Shown in pieces: positions 1 through 5,213 of a DNA stretch of 6,633 nucleotides. The notes under the pieces were generated by a model. It was not told the origin of the DNA, searched no databases, and was given only the letters and a program-made list of their open reading frames with translations. Origin of the DNA: an uncultured Clostridia bacterium. Its GTDB lineage: Bacteria; Bacillota; Clostridia; RUG12999. The position numbers and the translations under genes were made by a program. The stretch lies in contig CALLNG010000250.1 in assembly GCA_938005345.1 (NCBI GenBank), positions 1 to 6,633 on the forward strand, written 5' to 3'. Each line of letters opens with the position of its first letter. Position 1 is the first letter of the stretch.

Positions 1-565
1 CCTGAAAAATACTAGCGGCAATGTCAGCCTTTGCAGCATCCTGATTGAGCAACGGTTGAATATCTGATTTAGCAAACACACCGCAACGCGATGCGATGGG
101 ATATATTTTTTCATGCTGCAAACTGAGCGCGTCCAGTTCTTCCAGCGAAACGCCTAGCAGCGTTGCCATTTGGTCAATAAAAGCACCGGTGCCGCCGGCA
201 CATGTCCCATTCATGCGTTCCTCCAGGCCGCCGGTTAAAAACAATATTTTTGCGTCCTCACCACCGAGTTCAATGACAATGTCCACAGAGGGATCCCAAC
301 GCTTGATTGCTTCTCCTGTGGCAAAGACCTCCTGCACAAATTCCAGTCCGGCCGCTTTGGCAATACCTAACCCTGCTGAGCCGGAAATGGATACCGTGCA
401 AGTTTGTCCACCGATGACTTCTTTGGCCATGGCGAGTACTTCAATTGTTTTTTGGCGCACTTTGGACATATGGCGCTCATAATGTTTGAAAAGCAATGTA
501 TCTTGGTCGTACACCACGACTTTTACCGTAGTGGAACCAACGTCAATTCCAATATGGTAAGCCAA
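1..565 (-). CDS. 2-hydroxyacyl-CoA dehydratase activase-like ATPase (BadF/BadG/BcrA/BcrD family), N-terminal part
   Basis: Partial gene: 188 N-terminal residues are seen and the 3' end runs off the left edge. I translated the minus strand from a TTG at 565, chosen because it follows an AGAGGTG ribosome binding site at 5 nt and no ATG lies nearby in frame. Visible motifs are the ASKHA phosphate-1 loop IGIDVGSTTVK (residues 5-15), ELGGEDAKI (99-107), NGTCAGGTGAFIDQMA (119-134) and RCGVFAKSDIQPLL (160-173). In this family, cysteines matching C122 and C161 bind the [4Fe-4S] cluster bridging the homodimer, and ATP hydrolysis drives electron transfer to a 2-hydroxyacyl-CoA dehydratase. The NGTCAGGTG and RCGVFAKSDIQPLLN wording resembles the very large (about 1400-residue) fused activase/dehydratase-like proteins more than the 260-residue HgdC; that is inferred from memory, because the rest is missing. 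The substrate cannot be told. It is transcribed away from its neighbours and shows no functional link to the aromatic operon. Confidence 0.9.
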   Translation of the reverse strand, partial: MAYHIGIDVGSTTVKVVVYDQDTLLFKHYERHMSKVRQKTIEVLAMAKEVIGGQTCTVSISGSAGLGIAKAAGLEFVQEVFATGEAIKRWDPSVDIVIELGGEDAKILFLTGGLEERMNGTCAGGTGAFIDQMATLLGVSLEELDALSLQHEKIYPIASRCGVFAKSDIQPLLNQDAAKADIAASIFQ

Positions 566-570
566 TTTAA

Positions 571-577
571 CACCTCT
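571..577 (-). promoter_or_regulatory. Ribosome binding site that fixes the TTG start of the activase
   Basis: On the minus strand AGAGGTG lies 5 nt before the TTG at 565. The frame upstream has no alternative ATG with a ribosome binding site, and the family's conserved N-terminal sequence (IGIDVGST) begins four codons after this TTG, so the start is well supported. Confidence 0.75.
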
Positions 578-663
578 TATCTTTTTATCGCGTCCATCTT
601 GCCGAACAAAAGACTGATGGAAAAAGTTTCTTCCTATTTCATATGTACAATATCTACACGCCC

Positions 664-692
664 ATTATAGCATACTTTGAATTTTGTGTCTA
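664..692 (-). promoter_or_regulatory. Sigma-A-type promoter with extended -10 for the activase gene
   Basis: Read on the minus strand, TAGACA (692-687) is followed after exactly 17 nt by TATAAT (669-664), with TG one base upstream of the -10 (TGCTATAAT). This is a near-consensus housekeeping promoter. Transcription should begin near 655-658, giving a leader of about 90 nt before the TTG start at 565. I see no riboswitch-like or terminator-like fold in that leader. Confidence 0.8.
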
Positions 693-797
693 TAGGTGCA
701 TTGCTAAAAAAGTGGCGAAAAAGCGAGAAATAATTGGAACCGTGTAAAAAATGAGGCAGCAATCTCCCTGTTTTTGGACATACCACCACCTTTTTAT

Positions 798-826
798 TTG
801 TATGCCGGAAAAAAACAAATTATGAT
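798..826 (+). promoter_or_regulatory. Candidate sigma-A-type promoter for the CmpB-family gene
   Basis: TTGTAT (798-803, four of six -35 bases) and TATGAT (821-826, five of six -10 bases) are separated by 17 nt. This predicts a transcript starting near 833 with a leader of about 50 nt. The match is moderate; its value comes from the correct spacing and from being the best-placed candidate upstream of the start at 886. Its -10 element lies inside the left arm of the inverted repeat at 819-863. Confidence 0.5.
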
Positions 827-863
827 GTTGCACATAAAATGGAGACGGTTGGAACATCATAAT
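819..863. repeat. 11-bp perfect inverted repeat, possible operator or leader hairpin
   Basis: The left arm ATTATGATGTT (819-829) and right arm AACATCATAAT (853-863) are exact reverse complements with 23 nt between them; the arm centres are 34 bp apart. The left arm covers the candidate -10 box and the right arm ends 10 nt before the ribosome binding site of the CmpB-family gene. It may be a two-site operator for a dimeric regulator, or the stem of an RNA hairpin if transcription starts further upstream. The arms are A+T-rich, so the stem would be weak and no U tract follows; it does not look like a terminator. Confidence 0.5.
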
Positions 864-873
864 AATCGGGTGA

Positions 874-880
874 GAGGGAG
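874..880 (+). promoter_or_regulatory. Ribosome binding site favouring ATG 886 over GTG 880
   Basis: GAGGGAG at 874-880 sits 5 nt before the ATG at 886. The in-frame GTG at 880 would overlap the ribosome binding site itself, so the ATG is the better start. Confidence 0.75.
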
Positions 881-885
881 TGAAA

Positions 886-1260
886 ATGAAAGAATTTATT
901 GTCGTCTTTTGCATTGGTGCAGTAGGATATTGCCTGCTTGAAATTCTTTGGCGGGGATATACTCACTGGACAATGGCAGTGACTGGGGGTGTTTGTTTTT
1001 GGTTTATTTATGCCATTTGCGCCAAATATCCAAACATGCCGCTGTTGCTGAAATGTTTATGGGGTGCAGCAATTATCACTGCGATTGAATTTCTTGTAGG
1101 CTGTATCGTGAATAAGGGATTGCATCTACAGGTATGGGACTACTCTGACCAGCCGTTTAATGTATATGGACAAATTTGTTTGACCTATTCGGCACTATGG
1201 TTTTTGCTCTGTATTCCGATTACCTTTTTAAGCAATGGAATCAAGAAATTAATGGTATGA
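886..1260 (+). CDS. Putative ABC-transporter permease, CmpB/PF06541-type small membrane protein
   Basis: A 124-residue integral membrane protein. Hydrophobic stretches at about residues 4-21, 30-46, 52-75 and 97-115 suggest four membrane helices. Conserved-looking blocks are LWRGYTHWTM (21-30), EFLVGCIVN (68-76) and VWDYSDQPFNVYGQICL (83-99), which I recognise as the signature of the family labelled 'putative ABC transporter type IV / CmpB'. The transport label is historical; no ATPase or substrate-binding partner lies beside it, and the real function is unknown. I start it at ATG 886, not GTG 880, because of the ribosome binding site spacing. It is a single-gene unit: a divergent gene on the left and a hairpin terminator directly after its stop codon. 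Confidence in the family is high, in any transport role low. Confidence 0.85.
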   Translation: MKEFIVVFCIGAVGYCLLEILWRGYTHWTMAVTGGVCFWFIYAICAKYPNMPLLLKCLWGAAIITAIEFLVGCIVNKGLHLQVWDYSDQPFNVYGQICLTYSALWFLLCIPITFLSNGIKKLMV

Positions 1261-1298
1261 AAAAGACCGGAATTCCACAAGGATTTCCGGCTTTTTTA
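1261..1298. terminator. Bidirectional intrinsic terminator between convergent units
   Basis: CCGGAATTCC (1267-1276) pairs with GGATTTCCGG (1281-1290) with one mismatch around an ACAA loop. A run of six T (1292-1297) follows on the plus strand, and the A-rich flank at 1261-1264 gives TCTTTTT on the minus strand. It starts directly after the stop codon of the CmpB-family gene and lies just beyond the last remnant of the aromatic operon, so it can end transcripts from both sides. Confidence 0.85.
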
Positions 1299-1306
1299 TG
1301 CAAAAG

Positions 1307-1692
1307 TCAACGATTCGCTGCACCACGTAAGAAGCTGTTGATAGGCGTTTCCAGCTGAATATCCGTTACCTTTGCAAAATGATCCTGTTGCATATAGGTC
1401 TTCAAAATAGCAGCATCTTTACCGGAAAGTCGTGCGGACAGTTCCTGTTTTCCACTGCAAAAGCCGCATGCTTTTTCCGAATTCGGCATGGGAATTCACA
1501 ATTTCACGGTATATTTTTAAATCTTTAATATACACCTCATCTACAATAACCATCATATCAATATCGTTGGAGGCATTCGCCTCACCGCGGGCGCATGGCT
1601 GCCCTGCAAGCCGATGAAGGCCAAACGTTCGCCAAATGCCGCTTGGCAGGACAAGACAAACTGCTCAACCAATGTTCCATCTGTTGTGTCAT
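1307..1692 (-). pseudogene. Broken nucleotidyltransferase-domain gene, multiple frameshifts
   Basis: The start is intact (ATG 1692, AAGGAGG 8 nt upstream), but that frame yields only 36 codons before TGA. Stitching frames restores a coherent protein: MTQQME (1692 to about 1675), then LVEQFVLSCQAAFGERLAF...GLQGSHA (1672-1592), RGEANASNDIDMMVIVDEV and following residues (1589-1491), then MPNSEKACGFCSGKQEL and on to TGA (1489-1307). The order G-S-H-A-R-G-E...S-N-D-I-D is the GS...DxD active-site pattern of Pol-beta-superfamily nucleotidyltransferases. Indels needed: about one base lost near 1673, two gained (or one lost) near 1590, one gained near 1490. The last 40 or so residues match nothing I know, and the total (about 129 codons) is shorter than I would expect for a stand-alone enzyme (usually over 200), so the 3' part is probably deleted too. 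It lies 14 bp behind pheA. Substrate unknown. Sequencing error is possible, but flanking genes are clean. Confidence 0.75.
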
Positions 1693-1700
1693 AGCGAGCC

Positions 1701-1707
1701 CCTCCTT
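1701..1707 (-). promoter_or_regulatory. Intact ribosome binding site of the decayed nucleotidyltransferase gene
   Basis: AAGGAGG on the minus strand overlaps the TAA stop of pheA (1709-1707) and lies 8 nt before ATG 1692. It shows that the broken gene was once a translated member of the operon, and it marks where the reading frame originally began. Confidence 0.7.
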
Positions 1708-2849
1708 TATTCCGCAGTAGGGCGTGGTTCTAAAGCTGCATAGTTGCCAAGAAGAAAGAAATCCTGCGTCTGAGCCTGAAGTAAGGAAAGAGTTTGCGCG
1801 ATGTGGGCCTGGGACAGATGCCCTTCAAAATCCGCATAAAACAAATATTTCCATTTGCTATCCGGATAGGGGCGGGATTCCAATTTTATTAGGTTGAGCT
1901 GGTGCTTGGTAAAGACGCTCAATGTATGATATAGGCTGCCGCTTTCGTTGCGCAGTGAAAATACAATGCTGACTTTGTTGGCATTAGGACATATTATCAA
2001 ATCTTTTGAAAAAATGGCAAAGCGCGTATAGTTATTGGGATTGTCCTCAATTTCCGTTTGTAAAATATCTAGGCCATAGAATTGTGCGCTGCTGCGGCTG
2101 CCAATCACGCCGCATGTTTGATCCCCGGACGCTGCCACCATTTTTGCGCTGGCAGCGGTATTGTAATAGGGGGTCAATTTTGCATTTAGCTGGCTCAAAA
2201 ACGATTCGCACTGCATGAATGCCTGCGGATGGGAGTATATTTCGCGCAGATCCTGCACGGCGGCACCGGGCAATCCCATAAGATTGTGGCTGATACGGAG
2301 ATTGGTTTCCCCAACAATATGGTATCCGTATTCATAAAACAGCTGATATACTTCAAAAATGGAACCGGTGGAAGAATTTTCAATGGGAACCACCCCATAG
2401 TCTGCATTACCTTGTTTTACTGCTTCAAAGACGTCACGGAAGGTAGGAGAGGACAAAGCGGGAATATCGCCAAAACATGATTTCATGGCTTCCCAGGAAT
2501 AGGATCCTTCCGTGCCATAATAGGCAATAGTTTTTGCTACAGGAAGCCCTGGCGGATATAGCGCGTTGCGTTGGGTTGGATGGTCTGCCATCACAATATG
2601 AAGCTGATACATTTTGCTTAAATTCATTAAAGTGCGGAACATTTCCACCGTTTCAAACCGGTAGTCGTCCTTGGCGACGGTGGAAATACTGCGCAAAATT
2701 TCTGCCTCCCGCGTCTCATCCAAAACAGGAAGACCGTGCTGCACTTTATAGCGTGCAATGTCTGCGGACACTTCCATCCGTTTGTTGAATAACTGCAGTA
2801 TTTGTGCATTGATATTGTTGATTTTATTTCTCAATTCTGTTAACTCCAT
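1707..2849 (-). CDS. pheA: Bifunctional chorismate mutase / prephenate dehydratase (P-protein)
   Basis: A 380-residue cytosolic enzyme that rearranges chorismate to prephenate and then decarboxylates and dehydrates it to phenylpyruvate, the precursor of phenylalanine. Domain order: AroQ-type chorismate mutase (about 1-85), prephenate dehydratase (about 107-285), ACT regulatory domain (about 292-372). By alignment to E. coli PheA, mutase residues R7, R24, K35, D44, R47, E48, S78 and Q82 match its active-site set. The dehydratase carries the T-R-F motif (275-277) after NPNNY. The ACT domain has ESRP (324-327), part of the phenylalanine-binding site, and GSLY (304-307) where E. coli has GALV; feedback inhibition by phenylalanine is therefore expected. 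I start at ATG 2849 (AGGAG 10 nt upstream, beginning of the mutase helix); the frame stays open 35 codons further into aroC, but that extension is not protein-like for this family. It lies 13 bp behind aroC. Confidence 0.95.
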   Translation of the reverse strand: MELTELRNKINNINAQILQLFNKRMEVSADIARYKVQHGLPVLDETREAEILRSISTVAKDDYRFETVEMFRTLMNLSKMYQLHIVMADHPTQRNALYPPGLPVAKTIAYYGTEGSYSWEAMKSCFGDIPALSSPTFRDVFEAVKQGNADYGVVPIENSSTGSIFEVYQLFYEYGYHIVGETNLRISHNLMGLPGAAVQDLREIYSHPQAFMQCESFLSQLNAKLTPYYNTAASAKMVAASGDQTCGVIGSRSSAQFYGLDILQTEIEDNPNNYTRFAIFSKDLIICPNANKVSIVFSLRNESGSLYHTLSVFTKHQLNLIKLESRPYPDSKWKYLFYADFEGHLSQAHIAQTLSLLQAQTQDFFLLGNYAALEPRPTAE

Positions 2850-2862
2850 GTTTCCAATGCTC

Positions 2863-3957
2863 CTATCTGTTAGATTCAGGAAAATCATCCATCCAAAGGT
2901 CCATGAGGCAGACCGCGAGCGCAGATTCCACCACGACAACGGCGCGTGGAACAATGCAGGGATCGTGGCGCCCCTTGCCTACCAATATCCCCTCTTGCAT
3001 GGTGTGAACATCAATCGTCTGCTGAGGTGTACCAATTGTGGGTGTGGGCTTAAATGCCGTATGCAGCACAAGCGGCATACCGTTAGTAATACCGCCTAAG
3101 ATGCCGCCGCAGTGATTGGTGTGTGTTTTTACGCCGCCCTCGATATAATACGTATCGTTGCAGGCTGAACCTGTCATTTCTGCGCAAGAAAAACCGCTGC
3201 CAAACGAAACTCCTTTGACGGCGGGAATGGCAAATAGAAAAGAGGATACAACACTTTCCACATTGCGGAACATGGGAGAGCCAATACCGGCTGGAACACC
3301 TGAAGCGACACATTCTACCGTGCCGCCGACAGAATTTAAGTCCTGTTTGGCCGCTAATATAGCGGCTTGCATTTCTTCTCCCTTTTCATCGTCAATTACG
3401 GCAAATGTTTTTTGACGAAGCGCTTTAAGCAATGCGCGATCAGGCGATACTGGATCCAGAGGACAGTCAGAAATCCCGGCGATAGAAGAAATATGGGCCG
3501 CTATCTCAATGCCTTGCCGCTGCAGAAACTGCCGGCAAAGACTGCCTGCAACCACCATAGGTGCAGTCAAGCGGCCAGAAAAATGCCCGCCGCCTCGGAT
3601 ATCGTGAAAGCCTTTGTATTTTACATAGGCGGGATAGTCACTGTGACCAGGGCGCATGAGAGAGGACATATCGCTATAATGTTGAGATTTGGTGTCTGTA
3701 TTTTGAAAACAAATACAAATTGGCGCCCCAGTTGTTTTGCCATTGTGTACGCCGCTTTTCAAAATAGGTTTGTCCGCCTCCTTGCGCGGTGTGGAAAACG
3801 CGGACTGACCTGGTGCGCGGCGGGATAAATGGTGGTGCAATTCGTCCATATTGATTATTAGGCCAGCAGGAAATCCGCTGATAACAACGCCGATTTCCGG
3901 GCCGTGCGATTCTCCAAAGATGGAAAGCTGGATATTTTTTCCCCAGGTAGAACTCAT
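2863..3957 (-). CDS. aroC: Chorismate synthase
   Basis: A 364-residue enzyme, normal length for the family. It converts 5-enolpyruvylshikimate-3-phosphate to chorismate by trans-elimination of phosphate, using reduced FMN. Visible signatures: GESHG (15-19) near the N-terminus, the RRAPGQS region (46-52), RPGHSDYPAYVKYKGFHDIR (102-121) with RGGGHFSGR after it, NHCGGILGGITNGMP (281-295) followed by KPTPTI, and GRHDPCIVPRA (329-339). H18 and H105 correspond to the two conserved histidines that act as acids/bases. The start at ATG 3957 overlaps the aroA stop in an ATGA; ten further in-frame codons upstream (to 3987) belong to the aroA coding end and are rejected. The only ribosome-binding-like sequence (AAAGG, 3973-3969) is 11 nt away, so translation probably depends on coupling to aroA. 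Confidence 0.96.
   Translation of the reverse strand: MSSTWGKNIQLSIFGESHGPEIGVVISGFPAGLIINMDELHHHLSRRAPGQSAFSTPRKEADKPILKSGVHNGKTTGAPICICFQNTDTKSQHYSDMSSLMRPGHSDYPAYVKYKGFHDIRGGGHFSGRLTAPMVVAGSLCRQFLQRQGIEIAAHISSIAGISDCPLDPVSPDRALLKALRQKTFAVIDDEKGEEMQAAILAAKQDLNSVGGTVECVASGVPAGIGSPMFRNVESVVSSFLFAIPAVKGVSFGSGFSCAEMTGSACNDTYYIEGGVKTHTNHCGGILGGITNGMPLVLHTAFKPTPTIGTPQQTIDVHTMQEGILVGKGRHDPCIVPRAVVVVESALAVCLMDLWMDDFPESNR
3954..3957 (-). other. ATGA start-stop overlap between aroA and aroC
   Basis: The ATG of aroC (3957-3955) overlaps the TGA of aroA (3956-3954). With no well-spaced ribosome binding site for aroC, restart by ribosomes finishing aroA is the likely way it is translated. Confidence 0.9.
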
Positions 3958-5213
3958 TGTTGCTGCAACCTTTCTAATTCCTGCCAAAAGGCGGGATATG
4001 ATTTTTGAACGGCATTTGCCCCATCTATGGTGACAGGAGCCGTACTTTTGAGAGAAGCAATGGCAAGCGCCATTGCAATGCGGTGGTCATTGTGGGACTG
4101 GACATGACCGCCGTGCAAAGAGGTGACACGGCGCACTACAAGTCCGTCCGGCAGTTCTGTGACAGAGGCACCTAAACGGTTGAGCTCGCTGGCGGTAGCA
4201 GCCAATCGGTCACTCTCTTTTAGGCGCAGCCGGGCCGCGCCAACCAAGTGCATTTCCTGGCAGCAAAAACTACCAAATACCGCAAGAATAGGAACCAAGT
4301 CTGGAATGTCGGAAACATCAATGACAACCGGGCTAGACGGCAGCAATGTATTGTTTTTTTCCTGCCGCTGCAATAAAAATCCTTCCTGCAAGCTAAAACC
4401 GCACTGCTGCAAAATGGCGAGAATCTGGCGGTCTCCTTGGCAGGAAGAGAGGGATAGGTTTTCAATACGGATACGCGCGCCTAATGCGTTGGCAACCAGC
4501 CAAAACGCGGCGTTGGACCAGTCTCCTTCACAGCAAAAAACACCAGGAGACTGATAGGCACCCTCCGTTTGGAAGACACGGTATTGCTCATGGTGACAAG
4601 TAATACCAAATTGTTTCATCACATCCAAGGTGATATCCACATAAGGACGAGACTCCAGAGGAGTTGTCACTTGCAGGACAGAATGACCTAGCAATGGCAG
4701 CGCCATCAAAAGCCCCGTAATAAACTGGGAGCTAACGTCACCGCGGATAGCAAGTGACCCGGATGGTAACTGACCGTGAAGCGTGACCGGAAGATTGCCC
4801 TGCGCGCTATACGAACAGCCAGTTTGGTCAAAAAGCTCAAAAAGCGGCGTAAGCGGCCGCTGCGGCAGCCGGCCTTCTCCCGTAAAGGTGACACGTGCCC
4901 CCAGCGCTGCGGCAATAGGGAGAAAAAAACGAAGAGTAGAACCGGATTCGCGGCAGTTTATGACAGACTGCTCCGGCAGACTGTGACGGGCAGATACAAC
5001 GATGGAATCCTCAACGCAGATATCCGAAAGCAATGTCTGACAGGCTCTGAGAGTCGCTTTTATGTCCTCAGATAACAGAAGCGGAGAAATGGTAGTCGTA
5101 CCCTCTGACAAAGATGCACAAAGCAAAACTCGGTGCATGACACTTTTGGAAGGGGGCATTTTAACTGTTCCCGCAAGCGGGGCGGGCGTGATCATAATAG
5201 ATTGGTTTTTCAT
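3954..5213 (-). CDS. aroA: 3-phosphoshikimate 1-carboxyvinyltransferase (EPSP synthase)
   Basis: A 419-residue cytosolic enzyme joining shikimate-3-phosphate and phosphoenolpyruvate to give EPSP. Visible residues, aligned to E. coli: PSKSVMHR (21-28; K23, S24, R28 at the substrate site), RESGSTLRFFLP (88-99) in place of the classic NAGTAMRP loop, QRPLTPL (118-124), SSQF (161-164), ESRPYVDIT (187-195), GDWSNAAFWL (230-239), SDIPD (301-305, D305 matching the catalytic aspartate), RLKESDR (330-336, E333), HNDHR (374-378) and K404 in VQKSYP. All catalytic positions I can place are kept. The ATG at 5213 shares an ATGA with the aroB stop and has AAAGGTGG 4 nt upstream. The glycine that matches E. 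coli G96 is present (G91), but the loop around it differs, as in many clostridial enzymes; I do not assign a glyphosate class. Confidence 0.96.
   Translation of the reverse strand: MKNQSIMITPAPLAGTVKMPPSKSVMHRVLLCASLSEGTTTISPLLLSEDIKATLRACQTLLSDICVEDSIVVSARHSLPEQSVINCRESGSTLRFFLPIAAALGARVTFTGEGRLPQRPLTPLFELFDQTGCSYSAQGNLPVTLHGQLPSGSLAIRGDVSSQFITGLLMALPLLGHSVLQVTTPLESRPYVDITLDVMKQFGITCHHEQYRVFQTEGAYQSPGVFCCEGDWSNAAFWLVANALGARIRIENLSLSSCQGDRQILAILQQCGFSLQEGFLLQRQEKNNTLLPSSPVVIDVSDIPDLVPILAVFGSFCCQEMHLVGAARLRLKESDRLAATASELNRLGASVTELPDGLVVRRVTSLHGGHVQSHNDHRIAMALAIASLKSTAPVTIDGANAVQKSYPAFWQELERLQQQ
5210..5213 (-). other. ATGA start-stop overlap between aroB and aroA
   Basis: The ATG of aroA (5213-5211) and the TGA of aroB (5212-5210) share bases. 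AAAGGTGG lies 4 nt upstream inside aroB. This arrangement supports co-translation of two consecutive-operon enzymes. Confidence 0.9.

Larger units (their letters stand above)
566..885. other. Divergent intergenic region (320 bp)
   Basis: This A+T-rich stretch separates the leftward activase gene from the rightward membrane-protein gene. It holds the activase leader and promoter on the left, a candidate rightward promoter and an 11-bp inverted repeat on the right, and about 100 bases between them (693-797) in which I see no gene or clear signal. A 74-codon minus-strand open frame at 690-914 crosses both promoters and has no ribosome binding site or recognisable protein character, so I do not call it. 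Confidence 0.75.

Noticed and set aside
96..482. 128-codon plus-strand open frame opposite the activase
   Set aside because: Low-complexity serine- and proline-rich translation, a shadow of the well-conserved activase on the minus strand.
776..796. TTGGAC ... TTTTAT as a promoter for the plus-strand gene
   Set aside because: The -35 match is only three of six bases and the spacing to any -10-like sequence is wrong; the 798-826 candidate is better.
690..914. 74-codon minus-strand open frame in the divergent intergenic region
   Set aside because: No ribosome binding site, no recognisable protein features, and it runs over two promoters and the start of a real gene.
1307..1489. 60-codon frame as an independent small gene
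   Set aside because: Its ATG has no ribosome binding site, and its first 17 residues continue the nucleotidyltransferase reading from the preceding frame, so it is part of the broken gene.
1590..1692. Programmed ribosomal frameshifting in the nucleotidyltransferase gene
   Set aside because: At least three shifts in different positions would be needed, and I see no slippery heptamer with a stimulating hairpin; decay or sequence error is simpler.
2850..2954. 35-codon N-terminal extension of pheA in the same open frame
   Set aside because: It lies inside the aroC coding end, its residues do not resemble a chorismate mutase N-terminus, and AGGAG upstream of ATG 2849 gives a normal start.
3367..3828. 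153-codon plus-strand open frame opposite aroC
   Set aside because: It is antisense to conserved chorismate synthase motifs and shows no family character of its own.
3958..3987. 10-codon upstream extension of aroC
   Set aside because: It overlaps the aroA coding end in another frame; the family N-terminus fits ATG 3957, which makes the typical ATGA overlap.
4123..4554. 143-codon plus-strand open frame opposite aroA
   Set aside because: Antisense to the conserved EPSP synthase core; serine- and arginine-rich composition typical of a shadow frame.
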